Positions 17,622 to 25,859 of a DNA stretch of 32,657 nucleotides are shown piece by piece; position 1 is the first letter of the stretch, and the number at the start of each line of letters is the position of its first letter. Origin of the DNA: Kiritimatiellia bacterium (GTDB lineage Bacteria; Verrucomicrobiota; Kiritimatiellia; RFP12; UBA1067); NCBI GenBank assembly GCA_018399555.1, contig JAGYOL010000014.1:1-32657 (forward strand), given 5' to 3'. A program made the position numbers and the translations under genes. Under the pieces are notes generated by a model, which did no database searches, was not told where the DNA came from, and was given only the letters and a program-made list of their open reading frames with translations.

Positions 17622-17909
17622 GTGCACAAGGGACAGAATAAGCATGAGAATCATCCTGATTTTACAGATGGCGTTACAGATTTTCTGCACCGCTGCTTAC
17701 CGTCACAACCGATCATCCGATCCCCGATTTGGCCGTTAAGGACAAATTGTGGCAGCCCGCTTCCACCAACCCCGACACACTGATCAGAAACTGCACCATC
17801 AGACAAAGCTGCCGCTCAGATCAATTCCCGTTTGGTCAGGGCTGAGCACTGTATTAAACAAATTCACTTTGGTCTTTAATTTTAACCCGGCAAACTTTAA
17901 TCTATTGCC
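17622..17909 (+). other. spacer with possible gene remnant
   Basis: This 288-bp stretch has no intact gene. A start at 17644 opens a short signal-peptide-like frame (MRIILILQMALQIFCTAAY) that stops at 17739. A neighbouring frame then stays open through VTTDHPIPDLAVKDKLWQPA to a stop near 17845. That pattern fits a small exported protein broken by a frameshift, or chance. The bases just before hydF lack a ribosome-binding site. Confidence 0.25.
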
Positions 17910-19163
17910 ATGAGTCTAAACGCAACACCTAGGGGTGAGCGCACCCATATAGCGCTTTTCGGCTGCCGCAACGCCGGCAAGTCATCACTGATCAATGCTC
18001 TGACCGGACAGCGTGTCTCGATTGTCTCGGAGGTCAAGGGCACCACAACCGATCCGGTTTACAAGGCAATGGAGCTACTGCCCCTCGGACCGATCACGAT
18101 TATTGATACTCCCGGACTAGACGATGAGGGCGTCCTGGGTTCATTACGCATTGAGCGCACACATGAGATCATCAACAAAAGCGATATTGCTCTGCTGGTG
18201 GTGGATGCGCTGACCGGCTTCACGCCATTTGACGCACGGATCACAGCCCAGATCAAAGAGCGCGGTCTGCCCCTGCTGACTGCTGTCAACAAAGCCGACC
18301 TCCGTTCACCGGGAGCCGAAATGATCAAGGCTATCCGGGAGCAGAGCGGTGGCGAGGTTTATGTTGTCTCGGCTGAAAACGGTGACGGAGTCGAGGAGCT
18401 CAAGCTGGCACTGGCTGAATGTGTGCCGGAAGCACCCGAAAATCTGCGGATTGCCGCTGATCTGGTTGATCAGAATGATTTTGTCGTGCTGGTTACACCC
18501 ATCGACAGTGCCGCTCCCAAAGGCCGTCTGATACTGCCGCAGCAGCAGACCATCCGCGATCTTCTGGAAGCCGGTGCCATTTCCATAGTGACCAGAGAGT
18601 TTGAACTACGGGCGGCTCTGGAGAAGCTCGGCACGAAACCACGACTGGTAATCACCGACTCCCAGGCCTTCGCCAAGGTGGCTGCTGAAACTCCGCTGGA
18701 CGTACCATTGACCTCCTTTTCGATTCTTTTCGCGCGCTACAAGGGCAATTTAAAAGAGCTGGTGCGCGGTGCGCATTCGGTCGCAAAGCTACACGACGGT
18801 TCGCGGGTGCTAATTTCCGAGGGCTGCACTCACCATCGGCAGGCGGATGACATCGGAACGGTCAAGATTCCGCGCTGGCTGCGGCAGCACACCGGCAGAG
18901 AGCTCATTTTCGAGCACACCAGCGGCATGCGCTATCCCGACAACCTGAACGAGTTTGAGCTGATCATCCACTGCGGCGGCTGCATGCTCAACCGGCGCGA
19001 GATGCTTTATCGGATTGAACAGGCGCGCAGTGCCGGTGTGCCGATTGTCAACTACGGTGTACTGATCGCCCACCTGCAAGGGATTCTGCCGCGCTGTCTC
19101 GCCGCCATCCCCTGGATTCATCATGACTGCACCGAGGCGGGCAGCACAACGCATGGTGCATAG
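17910..19163 (+). CDS. hydF: [FeFe]-hydrogenase maturation GTPase HydF
   Basis: The scaffold on which the 2Fe subcluster of [FeFe]-hydrogenase is assembled and then transferred. At 417 residues the length is usual. The G domain has Walker A GCRNAGKS (18-25), the DTPG switch (66-69) and NKAD (127-130). A dimerisation domain follows, then the iron-sulfur site C306-x-H308 and H354-C355-x-x-C358 (HCGGC), the family pattern C-x-H...H-C-x-x-C. No hydE, hydG or hydrogenase structural gene is in the window, so it is isolated. No ribosome-binding site precedes the ATG. TAATCT lies 6 nt upstream, so it may also be leaderless, though no good -35 is seen. The 229-bp spacer downstream holds nothing I recognise. 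Confidence 0.95.
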   Translation: MSLNATPRGERTHIALFGCRNAGKSSLINALTGQRVSIVSEVKGTTTDPVYKAMELLPLGPITIIDTPGLDDEGVLGSLRIERTHEIINKSDIALLVVDALTGFTPFDARITAQIKERGLPLLTAVNKADLRSPGAEMIKAIREQSGGEVYVVSAENGDGVEELKLALAECVPEAPENLRIAADLVDQNDFVVLVTPIDSAAPKGRLILPQQQTIRDLLEAGAISIVTREFELRAALEKLGTKPRLVITDSQAFAKVAAETPLDVPLTSFSILFARYKGNLKELVRGAHSVAKLHDGSRVLISEGCTHHRQADDIGTVKIPRWLRQHTGRELIFEHTSGMRYPDNLNEFELIIHCGGCMLNRREMLYRIEQARSAGVPIVNYGVLIAHLQGILPRCLAAIPWIHHDCTEAGSTTHGA

Positions 19164-19392
19164 GGCATGAATAAGAAGGCTCCATCGGCGCCGGTCTGGG
19201 TTAAAGGTTTCAGGGTTATTGCAACCACCGCCCGGCGATGCTGAAGCATTCTGGCCGAAGTGCTCGCAATGCAGAGGGTAAACCGGCTCACCCCCCGCTT
19301 ATCTTGACACCGTGCCCCTGTATCTCCACGCCGAAATTAACCACCTGCGCTCTCCGGTGCCCGATTCCCCCTCAGTACTCTACCACTGACTC

Positions 19393-22300
19393 TTACCAGG
19401 CGCAGGATTGATCAGCATAGCATCCGATCTCGGCAACGGGTATCGGACGGAAGATTGCGTTTTCAAAACCGTCGTTTTCAGCCGGTCGCTCCGGCAACAG
19501 CCGGTTCGCGCAGAAATCGGTTGATGGCGGTGCCCGGTGCCAGGGTGTAGCGGTTCCGATGATAACATTGCGCCAGATGCTGTTGAAATTAAGTTTGTCA
19601 TCATCTTTCAGTGCCGTCAGCGAAGGGTAACGGGTACTGTAGGGATGCTGATCGATATTGACCTGCCGGTAGAGCTGATCGGCGGTTTTCTGCGCGATAT
19701 GCTCGCGGAATTTATTTAAACTCCAGGGTGAAAAACTGACAGCGTAGCGGCAGTCGATAAAGAGATTGTTATCAATGATGTTCATGTGGCCGCCGTGAAT
19801 CTGCACACCGCCGAAATGGCCGTTGGAACAACGCTCGAATATATTCCCGTAAACCACCATGCCTGAGATGGCATCATCGAAACGGATACCGGCCTGTCCG
19901 CAGGGAGTATCACCCCGCCCGATATCGCGCCAGATATTGTAACGCATAACGCAGCCGCGGTAGGAGGCGTTGCCCCACATGTCGACCCCCCCCTGATCAT
20001 CCGATTCCCGAACGACAAACTCGGTCAGATTGTACTCGACGATATGGTCGTTGCCCGAGATATGCACAGCGGTGGATGGTGCATGATGCATCCAGTTATG
20101 CGCCACCCGGATGCCGACGCCCGCTATTTGAATGGCAGGCACATAGGTTTTAGCCGTGAGGCCGAAATGGGCGACCTCGTTGTTTTCAATCAGGATGGCG
20201 CAGGGTGTCAGGGTGCGGCGGTTGCCGCCGCTTACGCGCATGCCTCCATGCCCGAGGGCACTAAGTTTATTGCCATAAATCCTGGCGTTGGCGGCATCCG
20301 TTACCGTCAGGGCGGTGCCGCCGAAGCCATGAAACCGGCACCCCGTTATGGCAAGATTGACGCATTTGGTGAAGATCGCACCCTTGGTCTGCCCATACTG
20401 GAATGTTATGCCCTTAAAGATCAGATCATGTACTCCCTCGGCCTCGACAAAGCTCTGCTGCTGCTGCGTAATGATGATATCGGTAAACCAGGGATGGCGC
20501 GGCGGCCAGATATAAAAAACACCGGCACGGCGGTCGAGATACCATTCACCGGGGCGGTCGATCTCTTCAAGCAGATTAAAAACATAAAAGGGAGCTCCCG
20601 TGCGCAGTCCGCGCAACGGCTTGTCGGCCAAGGTGATAACACCGCTGCCGGTTTCGACCGCTTCAACATGCAGGGCCTCATCGGCCCATAAACGGAACCA
20701 GAAACCGGCTGCCATCATATCCTCGGCACTGCCCCAGCGTTGCAGCCGGTCGCTCTCTATCAAAAATTTCCGTTGACTGTCATCAACCAGCGTTCCGGTT
20801 CTGACGCAGTCCTCATTAGGCCAGCGGGCCGGCGGCATGAATTTGTCATCAGCGAAAACTGAGCGGACACCCTGATTTTTAACACCGAAACCGTAACTCG
20901 CCTGCTGCTCGAAATCGGCAAAACCCTGGGCCCGCAGATCAGCGCAATAGACCTTGCCGCGTGCCTCTTGCGGCAATCGCGCCAGCGTAGCGGCATCGCG
21001 TACCCGTCGTAATTTACGCACCTTGAAACCGCCGCTGAAAACAGGCACCTCATCCCGCCAGGCACTGTAAACGATCGGAGAGGCATGTGTGCCGGAATCC
21101 TGCTCGCTGAGTTCAAAGCTCCCGACCTGCGCATAAGGCCCGCCGCGCAGATACACAGCCACTCCGCCGGATGGCAGCTCTCCCCCTGTGCGCCGTTTAA
21201 GTGCCCTGATTGCATCACGCGCCGCAGTCAGGGTTGCAAAGGGCTCTCTGCGTGTGCCGGAATTGTCATCCGAGCCATGCGGAGAAACAAAAAATTCCAC
21301 CCCCGGAACCGGCAGCGCTGCCGGACGTGATCGGAACTTTTCGGGGTCACGCGCCGGCAGCCCCGCTTTCAGATTCTGTGCTTCGCGCATAATCTGCTGT
21401 GCTTCAAAACGGTGATGCGGCAAGGCGATCTCAGAGTCGCAGATTGCCCGACAGGCCTCAATCGCCCGCTTATACTGCCGCTGTTCATTGAAGGTGCCGG
21501 CCAGTGCCAGGGCCGCCAGTGCCCGCGCATGCTGCGGTTGCTCTGCTGAGTTGGCAACGGAGAGATAGTGCTCGCAGGCCTTTGAACCGTGCCCTGTTCT
21601 CCGCAGCATACGGGCATAGCTGAAGTGCAGCTCCTGTAACCGCTGTGCGCTGTGCGCACTGACCGTTATCAGATGCTCCATGATCTGCGCAGCCTGTTCT
21701 GTCACGCCCTCCTGAGCGTAGCTTTCGGCCAGTGCCAGTGCCACATCAAATTTTTCATCCTCATTAAGCGTCATCGCCTCGGGCAGCTCCTCCAGAACCG
21801 CAGAAGGAATATCTCGCAGTCCATCCTGACAGCGTTGAAGCAGAGTGCGTTGGATCGAGCTTCTGAGATGGCCGGCCATCTCAGGGTGCAGGGTCAGCCC
21901 GGCGAGAGCGGCCACATCCGCAGGCGATAACGAATGCGCCGCACCGCTCAGCAGCAGCACCGTTTCGGCCCACACCTTGATCTGCAACGGAAGATTACCG
22001 TCGATAAGTGCACGCAGCTGCTCAGCCATAGTCTCATCAATCGCCGCCTGATCCTTAAACACGGTATCGAGGGCACGACTTGTTTGTCGGTTAAATCCGG
22101 CTGTGGTGAAGGTAAGCGCGACGATTTCACTGGTGGCGAACGGCCGGTTGAAAACGGCCAGTTCACTCACCGCCATACGCAGTGTCCCGACACCGTAATT
22201 GTTGTACCCGACGGCCAAAGCATTGCGGGCCGGCTGCGGCGTCGCGCTGATTTCACGTGCCCCGGCCGGTATTCCGTTGACAAAAATCCGCATCCATCTG

Positions 22301-22860
22301 CCATCACAATCCGCAACCAGATGGTTCCATCTGCCGTGACATAGAGGCACGGAGGATATCAGCGCGGTAGATTGCTTGCCGCATCCGATCTCGAAACGCG
22401 GTACCATTCTGTTCATATCGCAGATTGTCAAACGCCACCCGTCATAGTAACCGCTGCCGCTGCTGCAGATCATTCCGCTGGTATCACTCGCGTTGCGCTG
22501 CCGACTGTTGTGCTCCGGTTTCAGCCAAATTGACACACCGACCACTCCTCCGGTCTCATTCAGAATCGCCGCACGATAGGAGTTATCCTCCAGAACCACG
22601 GAATGCAGACCCTCCAGCCGTCCGGCAACCTCAATCACCGACTGCGGCTTTTCACCGCCCAGCTTGATCATTTTCTCGGAACCGGCGAGGTCGGGCAGTT
22701 CTTCCGCAGCTCTGTCGAAGGTGTACAGGCGAACCAAACCCGGCATACTCCGCAGGCTGTCAAGATATCTGCCATATCTCTGCGGTGCCTCATATCCCTG
22801 TGCATGAAGTAGTGTGCCGGCAGTTAAAAGCGTGGTAATAAATCTTCTCATCTTTTTCAA
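19393..22860 (-). CDS. large secreted LamG plus right-handed beta-helix protein
   Basis: An 1155-residue exported protein. After a signal peptide (about 1-20) comes a LamG/concanavalin-like domain (about 35-255, containing VVGVSIWLKPEHNS and WNHLVADCDGRWMRIFVNG). An alpha-helical, TPR-like middle follows (about 290-505). The C-terminal part (about 525-1120) begins FFVSPHGSDDNSGTRREPFA and forms a right-handed parallel beta-helix with repeated N-x-I/V strands, as in polysaccharide lyases and related glycosidases. It probably binds and cuts a complex glycan; the substrate and catalytic residues are not identifiable. The start is uncertain: TTG at 22860 has GAGG 5 nt upstream, while an ATG at 22851 gives a cleaner signal peptide. 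Part of a run of leftward genes after the permease. Confidence 0.82.
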   Translation of the reverse strand: MKKMRRFITTLLTAGTLLHAQGYEAPQRYGRYLDSLRSMPGLVRLYTFDRAAEELPDLAGSEKMIKLGGEKPQSVIEVAGRLEGLHSVVLEDNSYRAAILNETGGVVGVSIWLKPEHNSRQRNASDTSGMICSSGSGYYDGWRLTICDMNRMVPRFEIGCGKQSTALISSVPLCHGRWNHLVADCDGRWMRIFVNGIPAGAREISATPQPARNALAVGYNNYGVGTLRMAVSELAVFNRPFATSEIVALTFTTAGFNRQTSRALDTVFKDQAAIDETMAEQLRALIDGNLPLQIKVWAETVLLLSGAAHSLSPADVAALAGLTLHPEMAGHLRSSIQRTLLQRCQDGLRDIPSAVLEELPEAMTLNEDEKFDVALALAESYAQEGVTEQAAQIMEHLITVSAHSAQRLQELHFSYARMLRRTGHGSKACEHYLSVANSAEQPQHARALAALALAGTFNEQRQYKRAIEACRAICDSEIALPHHRFEAQQIMREAQNLKAGLPARDPEKFRSRPAALPVPGVEFFVSPHGSDDNSGTRREPFATLTAARDAIRALKRRTGGELPSGGVAVYLRGGPYAQVGSFELSEQDSGTHASPIVYSAWRDEVPVFSGGFKVRKLRRVRDAATLARLPQEARGKVYCADLRAQGFADFEQQASYGFGVKNQGVRSVFADDKFMPPARWPNEDCVRTGTLVDDSQRKFLIESDRLQRWGSAEDMMAAGFWFRLWADEALHVEAVETGSGVITLADKPLRGLRTGAPFYVFNLLEEIDRPGEWYLDRRAGVFYIWPPRHPWFTDIIITQQQQSFVEAEGVHDLIFKGITFQYGQTKGAIFTKCVNLAITGCRFHGFGGTALTVTDAANARIYGNKLSALGHGGMRVSGGNRRTLTPCAILIENNEVAHFGLTAKTYVPAIQIAGVGIRVAHNWMHHAPSTAVHISGNDHIVEYNLTEFVVRESDDQGGVDMWGNASYRGCVMRYNIWRDIGRGDTPCGQAGIRFDDAISGMVVYGNIFERCSNGHFGGVQIHGGHMNIIDNNLFIDCRYAVSFSPWSLNKFREHIAQKTADQLYRQVNIDQHPYSTRYPSLTALKDDDKLNFNSIWRNVIIGTATPWHRAPPSTDFCANRLLPERPAENDGFENAIFRPIPVAEIGCYADQSCAW

Positions 22861-22989
22861 CTAGGCCTCGAAAAACGGGTTGGTGCGATACTCCCTGCTG
22901 AGAGTTTCACGTTTAAGGGTGTTATACTCCCACCTGCGCTGAAAATAATCGCGCAGAGTCAACGTAATCTGTCTTTGTAAAATTAACAT
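22861..22989 (-). CDS. possible 42-residue ORF before the beta-helix gene
   Basis: A short frame (MLILQRQITLTLRDYFQRRW onward) that ends in TAG directly against the TTG start of the beta-helix gene. It is rich in Arg, Thr and Leu with no recognised motif and no good ribosome-binding site. It could be a leader peptide or a chance frame. Confidence 0.2.
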   Translation of the reverse strand: MLILQRQITLTLRDYFQRRWEYNTLKRETLSREYRTNPFFEA

Positions 22990-23020
22990 AGGTTGTCTTT
23001 CAGGACAAAAGCCGGCTTGT

Positions 23021-24733
23021 TCAGGCTCTGAAAAGAGCACCCAGTTTTTTCCCAAGCAACACCGAGCTGCCGGCAATCATCACCGTGAGCAACAACATTG
23101 CCCAGACACCCAGGGCCGCAGCCAGATACTGTCCGATACCGACAAGCTGAAAAAGCTCGAAGATTGTCTTGGTTATCGGATAAAACTCTGTTTTCTGGGC
23201 CAGCATCAGGCTGTCCGAAACCTCCAGCATACTGAAAGCGAAGGTCAACAGCAAACCGGCAATCAGATTGGCCATGATCAGCGGCGTTGTTATGCGACGC
23301 AGAGTTTTCAACGCGGAGGCCCCCAGATTAGCGGCGGCCTCCTCCAGGGTCAGAGAGGTCTGCTGCAGACCGGCGACCGCCGCCCGCACCATATAGGGCA
23401 GACGTCGTACCGCATAGGCGATCACTAGAAACAGTGCAGGATTCTCGCGCACATCCAGCCATGTCGTCCAGGATGCCGCTGCTGACGTACTCAGTAATCC
23501 CGTCAGATAACGACTCAGCGAAATGTAGCCGAAAGCCATAACCAGCCCCGGCACTGCCAGCGGCACCATGGCCAGAGTATCGATAACACCGCGCAGCCGC
23601 AGCCGCGAACGCGTGATCAGCCAGGCAGCCGACACACCGATCACCAGATTCAGCACCACTGCCAGCAGACTGAAGATCAGACTATTGCGAATGGCATTGA
23701 CTGTCATGCCGTGTCCCAGTGCCTCGCGGTAATTTGCACCTGTGAATTTCAGCGGCAGCACGCTTTGATACCAGGATCCTGGCTCCGCCAGACTGGTCAG
23801 AACAACCCCGAGATGCGGCAGCAGTGCAAAGGTGGTAACCAGCATAAAGGGCAGCACTGCCAGCATACCGCGCCAGCCGCTGAGTCTGATCTGCTGCGCA
23901 GAAACTGAAGCTTTGGTCTGCATAGCGTAACCTTTACGCCCGAACAGCAGACGTCCGGCACTATAGAGCAGAACACTGCAGATCAGGACAACGGTAACTA
24001 GCGCGTATGGAAACGGACTAGCACTGATCTCCTTGAGGGCGTCATAAACCTGAACCGGAGCGCAGCGCGTATAGTTAAGCATCAGCGGCGTACCCAGTTC
24101 GGTGAAGCAGGCGATAAAAACCAGGGTGCAGCCAGCAAATACGCCGGGCATAACCAGCGGCAGAGTGATACGGCGGAATACAGTCGCACGTCCGCCGCCG
24201 AGATTGCGGGCGGCCTCATCCATAGCGGGATCGATGTTGGCCAGCGCGGCAGCCACGTTGAGATAGATGACCGGATAGAACGACAGTGCTTGCAGCATGA
24301 TGATGCTGAAATAACGCGAACGCCCGAGCCAGTCGATCGGACCGCAACCCAGTAATGCGTTTAGCGCACCATAGGGCCCGAGAATCTGCAGAAAACCTAT
24401 CGCTCCCACGAAAGGAGGCAGCACCATGGGCACCAGCAACAGGGCGGAAAGAAATTTCTGACCGCGAAAGCTGTAGTAGTTGGCGATCCAGGCTGGCGGC
24501 ACGGCAAAAAGCGTCGCCAGGAGGGTGGACCCGACGGCCAGTTTAAAACTGTTCCACAAACCTTCGGCATAAACCGGATTTCTGAAGACCCCCAGCAGAT
24601 ACTCGGCGGTAAAACTGCCGTCAACATAAAACCCGCCCCCGACCACACGCACCACCGGCCATATCAGCAGCAGCGCGAAAAGCACTATGAGAAGGATAAA
24701 CAGCACCCAAGCTGTACGGTCTTTTAACAACAT
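23021..24733 (-). CDS. ABC transporter permease, fused two-domain (FbpB/iron(III)-type)
   Basis: A 570-residue inner-membrane protein with about 12 helices and two binding-protein-dependent permease domains. Each carries an EAA loop for the ATPase: EAARNLGGGRATVFRRITLP in the first half, and EAAANLGASALKTLRRITTP in the second. This doubled build and length are typical of Fe3+ uptake permeases of the FbpB/SfuB type; thiamine or other substrates are possible. I chose the ATG at 24733. Upstream codons would add 35 residues without membrane-protein character, and a predicted promoter ends 6 nt before this ATG. No binding protein or ATPase gene adjoins it, which is unusual. Confidence 0.87.
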   Translation of the reverse strand: MLLKDRTAWVLFILLIVLFALLLIWPVVRVVGGGFYVDGSFTAEYLLGVFRNPVYAEGLWNSFKLAVGSTLLATLFAVPPAWIANYYSFRGQKFLSALLLVPMVLPPFVGAIGFLQILGPYGALNALLGCGPIDWLGRSRYFSIIMLQALSFYPVIYLNVAAALANIDPAMDEAARNLGGGRATVFRRITLPLVMPGVFAGCTLVFIACFTELGTPLMLNYTRCAPVQVYDALKEISASPFPYALVTVVLICSVLLYSAGRLLFGRKGYAMQTKASVSAQQIRLSGWRGMLAVLPFMLVTTFALLPHLGVVLTSLAEPGSWYQSVLPLKFTGANYREALGHGMTVNAIRNSLIFSLLAVVLNLVIGVSAAWLITRSRLRLRGVIDTLAMVPLAVPGLVMAFGYISLSRYLTGLLSTSAAASWTTWLDVRENPALFLVIAYAVRRLPYMVRAAVAGLQQTSLTLEEAAANLGASALKTLRRITTPLIMANLIAGLLLTFAFSMLEVSDSLMLAQKTEFYPITKTIFELFQLVGIGQYLAAALGVWAMLLLTVMIAGSSVLLGKKLGALFRA

Positions 24734-24739
24734 GGCGTC

Positions 24740-24768
24740 AGTATAATAAAAAAACCCGTCCAGCCCAA
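24740..24768 (-). promoter_or_regulatory. predicted promoter of the permease gene, leaderless arrangement
   Basis: The minus strand shows TTGGGC (24768-24763), a 17-nt gap and TATACT (24745-24740), then 6 nt to the ATG at 24733. No ribosome-binding site is visible. The -10 box is strong; the -35 is half-matched. Confidence 0.45.
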
Positions 24769-24838
24769 CAGTTAAAACAATGCGAAGGTAATTGTGTTTT
24801 TTGACAGGGTTATACAGCTGTACAGCACACCGTAACAT

Positions 24839-24858
24839 ATCCGGGAAACCTCCCGGAT
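24839..24858. repeat. hairpin ATCCGGGA/TCCCGGAT
   Basis: A perfect 8-bp stem (24839-24846 with 24851-24858) around AACC. It shares its ATCCGG...CCGGAT ends with the hairpin at 24892-24910. No T-run follows on either strand. Confidence 0.6.
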
Positions 24859-24891
24859 ACGGAGACCCTGCGACACGGGAATGTCAGAGAT

Positions 24892-24910
24892 ATCCGGTTG
24901 CAAACCGGAT
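24892..24910. repeat. hairpin ATCCGGTT/AACCGGAT directly after a stop codon
   Basis: A perfect 8-bp stem (24892-24899 with 24903-24910) around a 3-nt loop, beginning at the base after the TAA of the secreted-protein gene. No T-run follows, so it is more likely a 3'-end stabilising or REP-like stem than a classical terminator. Confidence 0.6.
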
Positions 24911-25717
24911 TTACTCCTGTTTCAGACGGAAGAACTCGACCGGCAGCGTGATAGGCAGATTGGTTGTGGTGAGTGACTCCGTGCCGGTGATGTCATCCCA
25001 AAACTCGCTGCCGAGTGTGCTGGATTTCTGCAGGGTCCAGCCGTTGGCTGGCCAGGCCAGTAGTGCTTCCGTGTCCTGCACCGAAATCTGTAGTGCCGGT
25101 GGCGCAAAGGGCGAAACGGTGCTTATTCTGACCTCATCAATATATACCAGTGGTGTCGGATCATAGGTTCCCGCACCGATGCGGACACGCGTGATAGTGC
25201 CGAAGTCGCGGTCGGTACTGTAGCTCTGAGCGTTGATGGCGGTCGTCACACTCTCCGGCTGGGAGAGATCGGGGTTGACCCAGAAGGTGACCTGCTCAAA
25301 GTTGCTGTCAACCGTGCTGGCGTTGAACTCGACCTTGAGCACCAGCAGAGCCATGTCGGAACTGGAAACACCGCTTTGGATTGTCGTCGCGACCCCATTG
25401 GTGAGCACACGGTTGATTGTCCAGCTTGTATATCCGCTTCCCTGACCAAGCAGCATTTTCTCTCCTGAGTTATCATAAAGCGACAACCCCAGATATCGCG
25501 GGGAGCTGTTCAGATTGTGAGCCAACACACTACAGTAGAGCGTGCCGCTGTTATAACCGGCGGCCAATGTGCGCAACGCACGTGAATCACCGTTGCCGGA
25601 ATCGACCGAGATCATTTTGTTACCGGCCGGCACAATGCCGGGCGGTTGTTCCGCCGCCACACTCAAAAGCGCGATGATAAATTCATGCGCAACCACAGTG
25701 TTTTCCAATGAAGTCAT
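24911..25717 (-). CDS. exported protein of the LamG-like/WTLQ-tail type seen in verrucomicrobial genomes
   Basis: A 268-residue protein. The first 25 residues (MTSLENTVVAHEFIIALLSV onward) contain only a weak hydrophobic stretch. A jelly-roll-like region (about 35-200) follows, with SRALRTL, NSSPRYLGLSLYDN and FWVNPDLS, phrasing I associate with PVC secreted proteins that have a LamG-type fold. The tail holds LAWPANGWTLQKSSTLGSEF and ends PVEFFRLKQE, also typical of that group. Relatives as I remember them have a normal signal peptide and about 50 more N-terminal residues, so this copy may be N-terminally shortened. The ATG at 25717 is preceded by GGAAAG at short distance; a TTG at 25726 is the alternative. 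Function unknown; carbohydrate binding is a guess. Confidence 0.6.
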   Translation of the reverse strand: MTSLENTVVAHEFIIALLSVAAEQPPGIVPAGNKMISVDSGNGDSRALRTLAAGYNSGTLYCSVLAHNLNSSPRYLGLSLYDNSGEKMLLGQGSGYTSWTINRVLTNGVATTIQSGVSSSDMALLVLKVEFNASTVDSNFEQVTFWVNPDLSQPESVTTAINAQSYSTDRDFGTITRVRIGAGTYDPTPLVYIDEVRISTVSPFAPPALQISVQDTEALLAWPANGWTLQKSSTLGSEFWDDITGTESLTTTNLPITLPVEFFRLKQE

Positions 25718-25783
25718 ACTTTCCAAGTCTTAAGTCACCACTCCCACTTCTTTTATCAGTCTACTCTCCCTCAAAACACGATG

Positions 25784-25807
25784 CAAACAAAAAACACTTT
25801 TTGTTTG
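25784..25807. promoter_or_regulatory. 10-bp A/T-rich inverted repeat in a divergent spacer
   Basis: CAAACAAAAA (25784-25793) and TTTTTGTTTG (25798-25807) form a perfect stem around a 4-nt loop. It lies upstream of the predicted GH5 promoter, between divergent genes, a likely operator position. It could also be a weak bidirectional terminator-like stem. Confidence 0.4.
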
Positions 25808-25824
25808 GGCGGAGGAAACTGTAA

Positions 25825-25853
25825 TTTACAAAGGTGCTGTTTTTTGCGATTAT
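25825..25853 (+). promoter_or_regulatory. predicted promoter of the GH5 gene, leaderless arrangement
   Basis: TTTACA (25825-25830), a 17-nt gap and GATTAT (25848-25853), then 6 nt to the ATG at 25860. No ribosome-binding site is near the start, so transcription should begin at the start codon. Confidence 0.45.
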
Positions 25854-25859
25854 TCAACC

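Noticed and set aside
20044-20691. 215-residue plus-strand frame inside the beta-helix gene
   Set aside because: Antisense shadow of a repeat-rich coding region; no initiation signal or motif.
23000-23020. Intrinsic terminator after the permease gene
   Set aside because: A small GCCGGC-type palindrome is present but lacks a stable loop and a T-run of adequate length.
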